Shown here: positions 41,976-50,608 of the stretch, in pieces
Numbering within the stretch: position 1 is the first letter of the stretch
Layout of the letters: every line of letters starts with the position of its first letter
Assembly: GCF_018613325.1 (NCBI RefSeq)
Contig: NZ_JAGGQJ010000021.1
Coordinates: 62,001 to 126,000, forward strand
Reading direction: 5' to 3'
Source: Bacillus sp. ISL-34
Lineage (GTDB): Bacteria; Bacillota; Bacilli; Bacillales; DSM-1321
DNA: 64,000 bases
The notes under the pieces: generated by a model
What the model saw: only the letters and a program-made list of their open reading frames with translations
What the model was told of the DNA's origin: nothing
The model's database searches: none
Translations under genes and position numbers: made by a program

Positions 41976-43319
41976 TTATATCAATTTCTTTTCCTGCCTA
42001 TTTGCGGTCATGTTGCTGAAATTATCCTGAATGAACCAAATCGCCACTGCTGCAATGATGCATGGTATGGCAAAAGCTAAAAAATTGACTTGCAATGATA
42101 ACTTCATATCAAGCAGGACCCCACAGAAAGTAGGAGCGAGTATTCCGCCAATTCTGCCGATACCCAACGCCCAACCGACACCTGTAGAACGTATTTCATT
42201 CGGATAATACTGGGATACATATGCATTCGTTACGATTTGTGTACCTGTTGTCGTACCTCCTGCAATGGCAATCAGTATATAAAGCATGATCATGCTAGGC
42301 TTGAAGCTCAGCATCGTAAGGGTAATGAATCCAATAACCAAGAAAGTAACCAGAATCCGCTTGGAACCATATTTGTCCGCAAGCTTCCCTCCAACGATCG
42401 CTCCAAAAACTGCTCCAAGGTTCAATACGACTAAGAATGTCAGGCTTGAACCTAATTCATATCCTGCCCCTCCCATGATCTTTGGAAGCCATGTACTCAA
42501 GCCATACATTACGAACAAACACATAAAAAATGCAATCCAGAACATGAGGGTGCTTAAAGTTCTCCCATTTTTGAATAACTGTTTAACTGGAAACCCTTTC
42601 ATTTCACTTTTGTGTTGCTCCTGAAGGACATAATGATCATTCATGGTGTATTGCCCGTCTACATTCACTTGATTCAGAACGTCCACCAATTTGCTTTTTT
42701 TGTTATTTGTCATGAAATAATTTATTGACTCGGGCAACAATTTATACAATATGGGCATGAAGATTAATGGGAGTGCACCGAGCCAAACCACTGCCCGCCA
42801 ACCAAAATTCGGAATCAGATACATCGCTCCCATTGATGCGACAACTCCCCCTAGAGCGTGCCCGCTGAACATGATCGCGACCAGGGTACTTCTAAGTTTT
42901 TTAGGGGCATATTCAGTAATGATTGCAATTAGGTTAGGCATGACTCCTCCCAAGCCTAGTCCTGCGATAAAACGTTGTATTCCAAAAGATGTTGGGACAT
43001 CTGCGAAACCTGAAGTAAATGTAAATACGGAAAAAATGACCGTACAAATCAAAATGACTTTCTTTCTGCCGAATTTATCGGCCAGCGGTCCAAAGACCAA
43101 CGCTCCTATCATCATTCCAAACAAAGCATAGCTGCTGAATAACCCTGCCTCTACAGCAGTTATCCTCCACTCCGCCATCAAAGATGGCAGGATCGTCCCA
43201 AGCATGAACATATCATACCCGTCACAGATGATAATAAAGATACAACATAATATAACCTGCAAATGAAAACGGTTAAATTTTTGTTCATCCACCATTTCAG
43301 ACACTTGGATCGTGCGCAT
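41976..43319 (-). CDS. MFS transporter, aromatic acid:H+ symporter family
   Basis: A 447-residue 12-helix MFS protein. The first helix carries IIICDGYDMFMLGTILPSL, the DGYD signature of the aromatic-acid symporters (PcaK/BenK type), and the loop after helix two has GPLADKFGRKKVILI. It likely imports a benzoate-like acid with a proton. A close paralogue lies at 48831-50198 with the same N-terminal FNRFH start and the same SKxxLV loop layout. No aromatic-degradation genes are adjacent. The start follows AGGGGAAGGAA. Confidence 0.88.
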   Translation of the reverse strand: MRTIQVSEMVDEQKFNRFHLQVILCCIFIIICDGYDMFMLGTILPSLMAEWRITAVEAGLFSSYALFGMMIGALVFGPLADKFGRKKVILICTVIFSVFTFTSGFADVPTSFGIQRFIAGLGLGGVMPNLIAIITEYAPKKLRSTLVAIMFSGHALGGVVASMGAMYLIPNFGWRAVVWLGALPLIFMPILYKLLPESINYFMTNNKKSKLVDVLNQVNVDGQYTMNDHYVLQEQHKSEMKGFPVKQLFKNGRTLSTLMFWIAFFMCLFVMYGLSTWLPKIMGGAGYELGSSLTFLVVLNLGAVFGAIVGGKLADKYGSKRILVTFLVIGFITLTMLSFKPSMIMLYILIAIAGGTTTGTQIVTNAYVSQYYPNEIRSTGVGWALGIGRIGGILAPTFCGVLLDMKLSLQVNFLAFAIPCIIAAVAIWFIQDNFSNMTANRQEKKLI

Positions 43320-43520
43320 TTCCTTCCCCTCTTTCTGCTTTTCCTTTTGACGTAGTCTTAAGGATGTCTCTATTTTTTTGGTTCGAGCTTACATTTAATT
43401 ACAAATGATAATGTGTCACAAAGATTAATTATACGTATAAAGAACTAAGTTCACTATATATTAACTTAATCTTTAGAATATTGTCAATAATCAAAGACAA
43501 TTAGCCATTTTAATCAACAA

Positions 43521-43566
43521 AAAACCCTCTTATTAAAGAGGGCTCAGACTGTAGTCAAACTCGAAG
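43521..43566. repeat. Hairpin repeat element, copy A (partial)
   Basis: CCCTCTTATTAAAGAGGG forms a hairpin and is followed by CTCAGACTGTAGTCAAACTC. The same units recur at 47870-47910 and, inverted and complete, at 48241-48309. The copy breaks off after ACTCGAAG. Confidence 0.7.
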
Positions 43567-43604
43567 AAAAGCCAGCTTATCTACAATTTTTTTCTTTATA
43601 ACGT

Positions 43605-43830
43605 TTCAGTTGATTTCAGAAATCCGCTCCCTTTCCGCCAACTGTCTGCCAAGCCTCATCAAAGCAAGCGTCTTGGTGTCTCGAACTAGCCAGTTTTTCT
43701 TACAGGAGTGTCACAAATATTATCAATCTTGTGCCGTATAAAACAGTAAAAAATCAGGGGAGTATAACCAAGTCTTGTTTTAAAATCATGAAAGGGGATG
43801 AGACCATTCCGAACCTATTTTTTGAATATT
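43605..43830. repeat. Degenerate Bacillaceae intergenic repeat, copy D
   Basis: The stretch from TTCAGTTGATTTCAG through CCAAGCCTCATCAAAGCAAG and GGAGTGTCACAAAT matches 53024-53228 closely. A following part with CAAGTCTTGTTTTAAAATCA is also shared, and a weaker match lies near 16230-16275. It looks like a decayed copy of the GTTGATTGG-type element seen at 48095-48218. Confidence 0.65.
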
Positions 43831-43887
43831 CAGACTACCGCCTGTAAACCTTCCTGTTTCTGGAGATATTAACCTTGACCTTACATA

Positions 43888-44847
43888 CTAGTATGTTGGC
43901 CACCCTTGGGAATCCCAGTTTAAATCGTTTATTAACAGATTGGGTGAACCATTTGCTAAAGCATCATATGCATGTCTGACTATAATATTATTATTTAAAA
44001 TGTCCGAATGTCCAGGGCCCTTCCATCTGTCGTTCCCTGCATCAAAAATGGTCCCTCCGCCATTCATCCTATTCATACCATTTTTATCATAGTACGGACC
44101 AGCTATGCTTGTCGATCTGCCAACAGCCATTTTATATGTGCTGTTGACTCCCTGGCAACAATTATCAAAGGATACAAATAAATAGTAATAACCGTTTCGA
44201 AATATGATATTAGGCGCTTCTACAGCTCCGTTATTATTTGGTCTAGAAGCTATAGAATATATCGAGCCTGTAGGTTTCATTGTATTTTCATCGAGACGAG
44301 TTAATTTAATGCCACTCCAAAAAGATCCAAATGAGAGCCACGGATTTCCATCCTTATCTATAACTAGGTCTCCATCTATTGCATTATAGTTATTGGCTGT
44401 TGTGGATCGAATCACTAAACCATCATCTCTCCACTGACCAGAAGTTATGCTAGTCGTTGAAAGCAGACCTATTAAAGAAGTATTGGAACCAAACGATGAA
44501 ACCGAGTAATACATCCAGTAACGACCATTATAATAACTGATATCAGGCGCCCATTGATTACTTTCATGATATGGAATGTAATCTTTCCACCAGGATGGAG
44601 AAGTTGGAAAAACATTAGGCGCTTTGTTCCACTCATTGCCATTCTCAGAACGTAGCACCCTGATTCCATTCTCACCTACTAACCCCGTCCCAAATGTATA
44701 CCAGGTATTCCCTTCTTTAATGATCGATGGATCATGAATAAGCGTATCACCGGTTAATGACCAATTACTGGCTAATGCAGGGTTACCTGCTGAGAAAGTT
44801 ATGAATAAAGTAAATATCAATACTGAAAATGTTTTGGACTTTCCCAT
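43888..44847 (-). CDS. abnA: Secreted endo-1,5-alpha-L-arabinanase (GH43)
   Basis: A 319-residue secreted enzyme that cuts the arabinan backbone of plant pectin. A signal peptide (MGKSKTFSVLIFTLFITFSA, then GNPALA) precedes a five-bladed propeller. The three GH43 carboxylates are visible: aspartate in TLIHDPSIIKEG (about residue 37), aspartate in NAIDGDLVIDKDG (about 157) and glutamate in GAVEAPNIIFRNG (about 210). SNQWAPDISYY and the C-terminal NWDSQGWPTY also match AbnA, and length is normal. The ATG at 44847 follows AGAGGG; a longer frame would remove the signal peptide. Confidence 0.93.
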   Translation of the reverse strand: MGKSKTFSVLIFTLFITFSAGNPALASNWSLTGDTLIHDPSIIKEGNTWYTFGTGLVGENGIRVLRSENGNEWNKAPNVFPTSPSWWKDYIPYHESNQWAPDISYYNGRYWMYYSVSSFGSNTSLIGLLSTTSITSGQWRDDGLVIRSTTANNYNAIDGDLVIDKDGNPWLSFGSFWSGIKLTRLDENTMKPTGSIYSIASRPNNNGAVEAPNIIFRNGYYYLFVSFDNCCQGVNSTYKMAVGRSTSIAGPYYDKNGMNRMNGGGTIFDAGNDRWKGPGHSDILNNNIIVRHAYDALANGSPNLLINDLNWDSQGWPTY

Positions 44848-44867
44848 AATTCCCTCTTCCAAACACT

Positions 44868-44920
44868 TGAAAACGCATACATAATTTATGATAATCTTTT
44901 CATCAACTGGTTCCCAATTG
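44868..44920 (-). promoter_or_regulatory. cre box candidate and weak promoter before abnA
   Basis: TGAAAACGCATACA (44868-44881) fits the cre consensus with one mismatch, 20 bases before the abnA start. On the minus strand TTGATG with a 17-base spacer and TATGTA could give a weak promoter that the box overlaps, so abnA may also be transcribed on its own under glucose control. Confidence 0.55.
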
Positions 44921-44938
44921 GAATACAACTCATGTTTA

Positions 44939-46189
44939 TTAGTTAGTTGCGCTATAAAGGGGCGGTTTAATTTCCATTTGCATTTTTTTGTCATTTGATA
45001 GAGTAAAGTAAGAAATAAGGGTAACAAGTAAAACAACTGCGCTTAAGCAATAATATGTGTTTTGGAAACCCATGAATGAATACATACTACCCGCTACGGA
45101 AGAAAAAATAGTAATGGCACTCTGTTTCGCAAAATTAAATGCCAGTAAATAAATGGTTGCGCTTAGTCTAGTATCAAATACTCCTGTAATGTATTTAAAA
45201 ATGGAAACTAAGAGTAAGGGCATTTCAAAAGCTGCAATCAACCTGAATATCGATAAGAGAACAGGGCCCGTAGCTATTGCACTTCCAAAAATACGAACGA
45301 AAGTTAATACACCGAAAAGAATGAGCCCATTTTTAGCACCCATTTTATTTACGATCACAGGGGCAAAAATCATTAATATGGCTTCAAGTCCAACTTGAAT
45401 GGAGACTAGCTTACTAAATATATCCGTTCCATATTCTTTAGAAGAAAAGAATTGTACATAATAGTTAGGAAACTGTTGATCGAACACATCATATATGGCG
45501 GCCGTGCCGATTATTAAGAATGAAAGGTACCAGAAGTTCTTTATTTTAAATATCGAAAGAACAGCTTTTTTACTAATTTCATTTCCTTTATCCTTCGAGC
45601 CTCCTGACTTGATATGGTCTTGACCTTCTATTTTAGCCATAAATAATAAGACAGCTAAAAAAACTGCAGCACCTGATGCAAACCAAAAAATTGAATTAGG
45701 GTTTTTTACAAACATTACTCCCCCAATCAATGAGGCCGTAGCCCCTGCTATAGATCCGAATAACCTTACCCTGCCATATTCAAAACCATTATTACGACTC
45801 ACTCTTTCTATATAGGATTCAACAACCCCCACCCCGCCGTTGAATACTGCACTAAGGTATACGCTTCCTATAATTGCTCCTATAACTATATTCGCTTTAA
45901 GTAATGGGGCATAAAGGAAGCTGAAGAAAGGCCCCATGAACATTAAAAGGATTACGACGACCCAAAATAAGTTTTTTTTGAATCCCAATTTATCTGAAAT
46001 GATTCCTAAAAAAGGTTGATAACATAGTGCAATTAATGACATCGATGAAAAAACAATGCCTGTTTCACTTGGGTTAAGTCCGGCAACATCTTCTAACCAT
46101 AATGGGAGGAAACCAAGAACGATTGCCCAAATAATAAAGTAAAAATAAAATAGTCCTCCAAAATTCCAAAAACCTTTAGAAACATTCAT
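44939..46189 (-). CDS. MFS oligosaccharide:H+ symporter (LacY/OHS-type)
   Basis: A 416-residue 12-helix transporter related to the LacY/RafB/CscB oligosaccharide symporters. It starts with FWNFGGLFYFYFIIWAIVLG; PSETGIVFSSMSLIALCYQP and GIISDKLGFKKNLFW form the usual first half, and the charged GFEYGRVRLFGSIAGATAS loop is typical. Placed between a secreted endo-arabinanase and a cytoplasmic GH43 enzyme, it most likely imports arabino-oligosaccharides, a role normally taken by an ABC transporter (AraNPQ) in B. subtilis. AAAGGGGA precedes the ATG. Confidence 0.85.
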   Translation of the reverse strand: MNVSKGFWNFGGLFYFYFIIWAIVLGFLPLWLEDVAGLNPSETGIVFSSMSLIALCYQPFLGIISDKLGFKKNLFWVVVILLMFMGPFFSFLYAPLLKANIVIGAIIGSVYLSAVFNGGVGVVESYIERVSRNNGFEYGRVRLFGSIAGATASLIGGVMFVKNPNSIFWFASGAAVFLAVLLFMAKIEGQDHIKSGGSKDKGNEISKKAVLSIFKIKNFWYLSFLIIGTAAIYDVFDQQFPNYYVQFFSSKEYGTDIFSKLVSIQVGLEAILMIFAPVIVNKMGAKNGLILFGVLTFVRIFGSAIATGPVLLSIFRLIAAFEMPLLLVSIFKYITGVFDTRLSATIYLLAFNFAKQSAITIFSSVAGSMYSFMGFQNTYYCLSAVVLLVTLISYFTLSNDKKMQMEIKPPLYSATN

Positions 46190-46311
46190 ATAAAGTCCCC
46201 TTTACGTATTATATAAGACATGCATTTGAATGAATTTAACCTGCTAAAATGCAAGCGAATCTTTCCACGGCATTGTAGAAAGATTCCAAGCTGAATTTTA
46301 ATATTTCATCA

Positions 46312-47295
46312 CTAGCTTTTACTTTTACTTTTATTTACCTCATCCGGTAATGGGATCCCAAAGTTTGGAGAGCCATCCTGGTTCCATTTAAATGCTTGTG
46401 CCCGTGTATGGCGATTGGGATCATACAAGGGATCCCCTTCAATTTCGGCATAATTACGAGCATGGTAAATTAAAATATCTTCGCTCCCATCCTCTGAAAC
46501 TGTAAAGCTATTATGACCTGGTCCATATTGTCCATTTTCCGGTGCACTTTGAAAAACGGGAGTTGGAGATTTAGTCCAAGAATCAGGGTTTAACAAATCA
46601 CTATCTTCCTCAGCCGTAAGTAAACCCATGCAATAATTATGATCTGTTGCACTGCATGAATAAATAATGAAAACCTTTCCATTTCTTTTAAGCATTGCTG
46701 GACCCTCATTTACATGGAAACCAATGGTCTCCCAAGGTAATTCAGGCCTTGAAAGCATTACCTGCGGACCCTTAATTGTCCAAGGGTTTTCCATTTCCGC
46801 AATATATATATTGGAATTACCTTTAATGTTAAAATCCCTTTGAGCCCATACATAATATAAAATACCTTTATGTTCAAAAGTGGTAGCATCTAATGAAAAA
46901 GATTCCCATTCTGTCTTAACTTGTCCCTTATGTATCCATTCTCCCTTTAATGGATCAGGACTTTCATTCTCAAGTACAAACATTCGGTGGTCGAACGTTC
47001 CGTTTACTGGTTGGTCGGTTCTCGCCGCAGCGAAGTAGATGTACCATTTTCCCTTTATAAAATGAAGTTCTGGAGCCCAAATCAGTGAGCTTTGCGGTCC
47101 AGTCTCATTTTTTCTCCAGACAGTAATAGCCTCCGCTTTACCTATTCCTTGAATAGTTTTAGATCGCCTGATTTCAAGTCGGTCATATTCTGGTACGGAT
47201 GCAACAAAATAATAATAGTTATCCGAATGCTTATATACCCAAGGATCTGCTCTTTGTTCAACAATTGGGTTCTTATAAGTTTGCATTGTATTCAT
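46312..47295 (-). CDS. Cytoplasmic GH43 alpha-L-arabinofuranosidase-type enzyme
   Basis: A 327-residue five-bladed propeller hydrolase without a signal peptide. Conserved features are YKNPIVEQRADPWVYKHSDN with the base aspartate, the WESFSLDATTFEHKG aspartate and the GFHVNEGPAMLKRNGK glutamate. The later GQYGPGHNSFTVSEDG histidine fits GH43 enzymes that release arabinose from short chains. It would finish digestion of imported arabino-oligosaccharides. It is the first gene after the promoter with the AraR-like boxes and opens the three-gene arabinan operon. AAAGGAG precedes the first ATG. Confidence 0.88.
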   Translation of the reverse strand: MNTMQTYKNPIVEQRADPWVYKHSDNYYYFVASVPEYDRLEIRRSKTIQGIGKAEAITVWRKNETGPQSSLIWAPELHFIKGKWYIYFAAARTDQPVNGTFDHRMFVLENESPDPLKGEWIHKGQVKTEWESFSLDATTFEHKGILYYVWAQRDFNIKGNSNIYIAEMENPWTIKGPQVMLSRPELPWETIGFHVNEGPAMLKRNGKVFIIYSCSATDHNYCMGLLTAEEDSDLLNPDSWTKSPTPVFQSAPENGQYGPGHNSFTVSEDGSEDILIYHARNYAEIEGDPLYDPNRHTRAQAFKWNQDGSPNFGIPLPDEVNKSKSKS

Positions 47296-47462
47296 ATTTT
47301 AGTCTCCTTTTTGTTTACCTCTACTCTTTGAATCTAGTTGCATTTATCTATTTCGATAACGATTTCTGAAATTTTTTCATGACGGCTAAGATCACCCCCC
47401 CCTATTGGATATATATAATATTTTTTGCTCCGCCCGATAAATCTTAGATAAATAAATCTATA

Positions 47463-47615
47463 ATTCATACGGACTAATTTTATAAAAGTAAAAATATTCT
47501 TAATATTTATCCGTACAACTAAATAATAATTTGTCTTTTTAAAGATGTCAACGCTTTCTTTTGTTATTATTTTGAAAATCCAGATGAATATATCGCATAA
47601 TTTATACGTACATCT
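47463..47615 (-). promoter_or_regulatory. Arabinan operon promoter with one cre box and three AraR-like boxes
   Basis: On the minus strand TTGACA (47551-47546), a 17-base spacer and TATTAT (47528-47523) form a near-ideal sigma-A promoter. TGTCAACGCTTTCT (47546-47559) is a cre box with one mismatch lying on the -35 element. Three blocks resemble the AraR operator ATTTGTACGTACAAAT: 47600-47615 (13 of 16), 47505-47520 (13 of 16, at the transcription start) and 47463-47478 (12 of 16). The last two are 42 bases apart, four helix turns, which suits cooperative repressor binding. Control by arabinose and glucose follows. Confidence 0.7.
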
Positions 47616-47639
47616 TATAAAATTCATTTGAACCTTGAT

Positions 47640-47869
47640 TCGTTAAATTGAAAGGTGAATGGTGACACTGAGAAAAACCATTTCTAAATCGAAACCTTTA
47701 TGCTAACTATCTTGTCTATAATCCAAGCAATTATAAAACCACTTGTGAACAGAAATCACTTTCCCATTAATGATAAGTTTGCTGTGACTCGAGACATACA
47801 ATTTTCCCACTCCGAATACCGATGGGCAAATTATTAAACTAAGGATTGCACCATTCTTGATGCGCATAA
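47640..47869. other. Gene-free stretch upstream of repeat copy B
   Basis: Between the arabinan operon control region and the hairpin repeat I see no supported gene or RNA. Confidence 0.45.
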
Positions 47870-47910
47870 AAAAGCCCTCTTATCAAAAGAGGGCTCAGTT
47901 TGTAGACAAA
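47870..47910. repeat. Hairpin repeat element, copy B (partial)
   Basis: AAGCCCTCTTATCAAAAGAG followed by GGCTCAGTTTGTAGACAAA repeats copy A (43521-43566) in the same orientation. Together with inverted copy C it brackets a segment of about 330 bases that holds the 124-base repeat. Confidence 0.75.
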
Positions 47911-48094
47911 AGGGGGTCAGAACTTGAGGTGATGAGGATGCTTTTTAAACATGATAACTTGATACGCCCGTGTTTCTTTTCAAACAGGTCTGTATCTTTA
48001 AAGCGTCGCTCAAAAAAGACTGTAGGTACGAAACAACTGATTCAAAGCAACACCTTCAACTCCTCAGGTAGGGTTCCTATCTAAATTTATAAAA

Positions 48095-48218
48095 GTTGAT
48101 TGGAGAGGAAGGTGCGAGACACCTGCGGGAAAGCGCGTCTAGGGATACCCCCGCAGGCACAAACCGAGGAGGCTCCCGGAGCGGCCGCCGAAAGCGAGTG
48201 TTTTACGTACCAATCAAC
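48095..48218. repeat. 124-base Bacillaceae intergenic repeat with terminal inverted repeats
   Basis: The element begins GTTGATTGG and ends CCAATCAAC, a perfect 9-base inverted repeat. Inside are CCTGCGGG and CCCCGCAGG as an inner inverted pair and the GAGGAGGCTCCCGG and GAAAGCGAG words common to a well-known family of intergenic repeats in Bacillus-type genomes. It is far GC-richer than its surroundings. It has no coding capacity and resembles a MITE or a structured RNA element. Confidence 0.75.
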
Positions 48219-48240
48219 GTTCAAATTGTATAAGCCATAA

Positions 48241-48309
48241 AAAAACTGTAGTCCAACCCGATTTTCATCGAGTTAGACTACAGTCTGAGCCCTCTTATCA
48301 AAAGAGGGC
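48241..48309. repeat. Hairpin repeat element, copy C (complete, inverted)
   Basis: Two hairpins in tandem: ACTGTAGTC (48245-48253) with GACTACAGT (48276-48284) around inner CCGAT/ATCGA pairing, then GCCCTCTT (48289-48296) with AAGAGGGC (48302-48309). It is the full form of partial copies A and B, in the opposite orientation. Confidence 0.75.
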
Positions 48310-48325
48310 ATATACCTAATATAGG

Positions 48326-48514
48326 TCAAACTTCCAAGGCTTCTTTACGCTTCCTTTTCCTTGATTCTGTTATAAGATCATAACCAAGATAAAGGATGAT
48401 GGCTCCGCCTAACAATTTAACATATAACGGAATGTCCGCTACAAAGAAATAAATCATAGAGAATAATGTCCCTATAATGCTTAACCAAAAAATTACATGT
48501 TTTAAAATTTTCAA
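48326..48514 (-). CDS. Small two-helix membrane protein
   Basis: A 62-residue protein with helices VIFWLSIIGTLFSMIYFFVA and YVKLLGGAIILYLGYDLI and a basic tail (TESRKRKRKE). The TTG start stands behind AGGGG. The layout is typical of small membrane proteins in Bacillus; no family is recognised. Confidence 0.55.
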   Translation of the reverse strand: MKILKHVIFWLSIIGTLFSMIYFFVADIPLYVKLLGGAIILYLGYDLITESRKRKRKEALEV

Positions 48515-48778
48515 AGTAATGACCCCTCACAAAAGATGAGATTAATTTATAGTTCGCTCCACTTTAAGGAGGAATTAATTATCCATACCATTATTCTAAC
48601 ATTTATTCTTTATATTAAGAGTGACTTGCATTGCGAAATTATGAACATTTAAGCAACTTTTTTCAAGGATAGGTCAAGCCATAGAGAATTCCCGGAAAAT
48701 CTTTACACTTAATTCTTGTCAATTTGCAGTTTTCATAAAGACCCATTACTACGGCATAAAAGGGCAATAAAGCAAAAA

Positions 48779-48823
48779 TGCATGAAATGACAGCGAGTTT
48801 ATTCCTGCACTGCATTTCATGCA
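48779..48823 (-). terminator. Terminator of the second aromatic-acid transporter gene
   Basis: TGCATGAAATG (48779-48789) pairs with CATTTCATGCA (48813-48823); on the minus strand it is followed by TTTTTGC just past the transporter stop codon. Confidence 0.75.
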
Positions 48824-48830
48824 ATTAATT

Positions 48831-50198
48831 TTACAAGACGTTCCTTTTATTGGATTCTACAACCATTTCTTCAGTTGGTTCGGAATGATTATGCTTATAA
48901 TAAGCCATTTTTGCAGGAACGAATGATAAAGCAACGGCGGCAATGAGACCCGGAATAGCGAAGGCAAGGAAATTCATTTGGATGGGTAGCGCGATGGATA
49001 ATAAGAATCCGCCGAGTATAGGCCCAAGCATACCTCCGATCCTTCCGATTCCAGATGCCACCCCTAATGCCGTCGATCTAATATTTGGCGGATAGTACTG
49101 GGAAACATAGGCTTGTACAAGGTTTTGGGCACCAATGGTACAGGCTCCTGCAATCGCTACCAAAGTGTAAATGACGAAGGAGCTTCCGCCCATTCCCAAT
49201 AGCGTCAAACTGACTGCCCCAAGCGCATACAACGGCACAAGCATTTTCTTGGATCCATAGCGATCACAAAGTTTAGCGATGATAAGCGTACCTACGATAG
49301 CGCCCCCTTGAAGAACGATCAAGAAACCTAAGCTTGAATTCAGCGCATACCCTGCCTCGATCATTAACTTTGGTAGCCATGTATTCAATCCATATACCAT
49401 CAATAGGCACATGAAAAAGGCGATCCAGAACATCAGTGTGCTTAGGGCGCGGGAATCCTTAAACAATCCAACAATCGGCATATTCGTATCTGTTTTCTTC
49501 ACTTCCACAAGTTCATCCTTGATGTCGAAATTACTCTCCGGACTGACCTTGGATAATATCCTGATCAATTCTTCTTTTCTGCCAATTCTGATCAAATGCG
49601 TCGAAGCCTCTGGTAAACGCTTCATCATGAAGGGCAAAAATAACAGTGGTATTCCTGCAAACCAGAATATTGATTCCCAGCCTAGTGAAGGCATAAGCAA
49701 TATTCCCAGTATCGGGGCAAGCATCCCTCCGAATGAGTAACCGCACAAAACGATTGAAACGACCATGCTCCGCATCGTTTTCGGTGCATAATCCGTCAAT
49801 AAGGCAATGACGTTCGGCATGATTCCCCCTAGCCCCAATCCCGCTAGAAATCGGAAAGTCGAAAACATGGTGGGCGTGTTCGCAAATCCACATAATAGCG
49901 TAAATAAACTAAATAAAATTAGTGAAATCGCTATTACATTTTTTCTGCCGATCCGATCTGCTAATGTACCAAAGAAGATCGCACCGAACATCATTCCAAA
50001 TAGTCCATAGCTGCCCATAGCCCCCGCTTCCACGGAAGTAAGGTTCCACTCCTCCGTCAATACCGGGACGACCGTCCCGTAAACGACGAGGTCATAGCCA
50101 TCAAAAAGGATAATGATAAAACACCATGCCAGCAATCCAAAATGAAAACGATTGAACTTACTGTTGCTAATTACCTCGGTCGTATTAATTTTAGCCAT
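48831..50198 (-). CDS. MFS transporter, aromatic acid:H+ symporter family (second copy)
   Basis: A 455-residue 12-helix protein with IIILFDGYDLVVYGTVVPVL in the first helix and GTLADRIGRKNVIAISL in the first loop, again the aromatic-acid symporter signature. It is a diverged paralogue of 41976-43319, sharing the same helix order, a central hydrophilic loop, and the RSTALGVASGIGRIGGMLGP block (RSTGVGWALGIGRIGGILAP in the other). The two copies flank the arabinan cassette. AGAGGAG precedes the ATG. A cre-like sequence at 50242-50255 lies upstream. Confidence 0.88.
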   Translation of the reverse strand: MAKINTTEVISNSKFNRFHFGLLAWCFIIILFDGYDLVVYGTVVPVLTEEWNLTSVEAGAMGSYGLFGMMFGAIFFGTLADRIGRKNVIAISLILFSLFTLLCGFANTPTMFSTFRFLAGLGLGGIMPNVIALLTDYAPKTMRSMVVSIVLCGYSFGGMLAPILGILLMPSLGWESIFWFAGIPLLFLPFMMKRLPEASTHLIRIGRKEELIRILSKVSPESNFDIKDELVEVKKTDTNMPIVGLFKDSRALSTLMFWIAFFMCLLMVYGLNTWLPKLMIEAGYALNSSLGFLIVLQGGAIVGTLIIAKLCDRYGSKKMLVPLYALGAVSLTLLGMGGSSFVIYTLVAIAGACTIGAQNLVQAYVSQYYPPNIRSTALGVASGIGRIGGMLGPILGGFLLSIALPIQMNFLAFAIPGLIAAVALSFVPAKMAYYKHNHSEPTEEMVVESNKRNVL

Positions 50199-50241
50199 AA
50201 AATTTTCTCCTCTCTAGGTGACTGCAATACTTCCATCCAAT

Positions 50242-50255
50242 TGATAGCGCTTTCG
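50242..50255. promoter_or_regulatory. cre-like box upstream of the second aromatic-acid transporter
   Basis: TGATAGCGCTTTCG matches the cre consensus except at two positions and lies 44-57 bases before the start codon, so glucose repression is possible. Confidence 0.4.
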
Positions 50256-50445
50256 TAATCCTTTTAAAAAACATCGGCTCACCATTATTTTATACAAATA
50301 GTGAACCGAGTTATCTAATTATTATTATAAATGCTAATTATCTGATATTTCAACAAAAACTTTCATCTATTTTTCATAAATATCTTAATGTTTTCTGTTG
50401 CTATCGTTAAATACAAAATTATTGAACATGCGTAAAAACAACAAA

Positions 50446-50476
50446 AAACCAGTTCCGATAAGGAACTGGTTTCTAA
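50446..50476 (-). terminator. Hairpin terminator behind the 39-43 codon ORF
   Basis: AAACCAGTTCC (50446-50456) and GGAACTGGTTT (50462-50472) form an 11-base-pair hairpin; on the minus strand it ends in a T run. It directly follows the small ORF at 50477. Confidence 0.8.
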
Positions 50477-50608
50477 TTAATAAAGTAGTAAGCCGCCATT
50501 GCCGTATTCAAGTAAGAAAGTTTTAAACCACCACTCCTCAAAGTGGGTGTTTGCAGAAACAATCCTGTTGTCCAAGTCAGTGACGAGGCATAACATTCCT
50601 GTTTCAAT
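50477..50608 (-). CDS. Candidate micro-protein of 39-43 residues
   Basis: A minus-strand frame reads METGMLCLVTDLDNRIVSAN (taking ATT 50606-50608 as start), then THFEEWWFKTFLLEYGNGGL and LLY before TAA, with a terminator right behind the stop. GGGAG (50615-50619) lies six bases before the ATT codon; the first ATG (50594-50596) would give 39 residues but has no good site. The composition, with two tryptophans and balanced charge, looks natural rather than random. No stop-free extension exists upstream. I do not recognise a family; it could also be the tail of a lost gene. Confidence 0.4.
   Translation of the reverse strand: METGMLCLVTDLDNRIVSANTHFEEWWFKTFLLEYGNGGLLLY

Noticed and set aside
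47334..47627. 97-codon minus-strand frame upstream of the arabinan operon
   Set aside because: It covers the promoter, cre and AraR-like boxes, is driven by AT-rich sequence and has no family resemblance.
48095..48218. Part of an insertion sequence
   Set aside because: The element has inverted ends but no room for a transposase, and no target-site duplication is visible, so it is listed as a repeat only.
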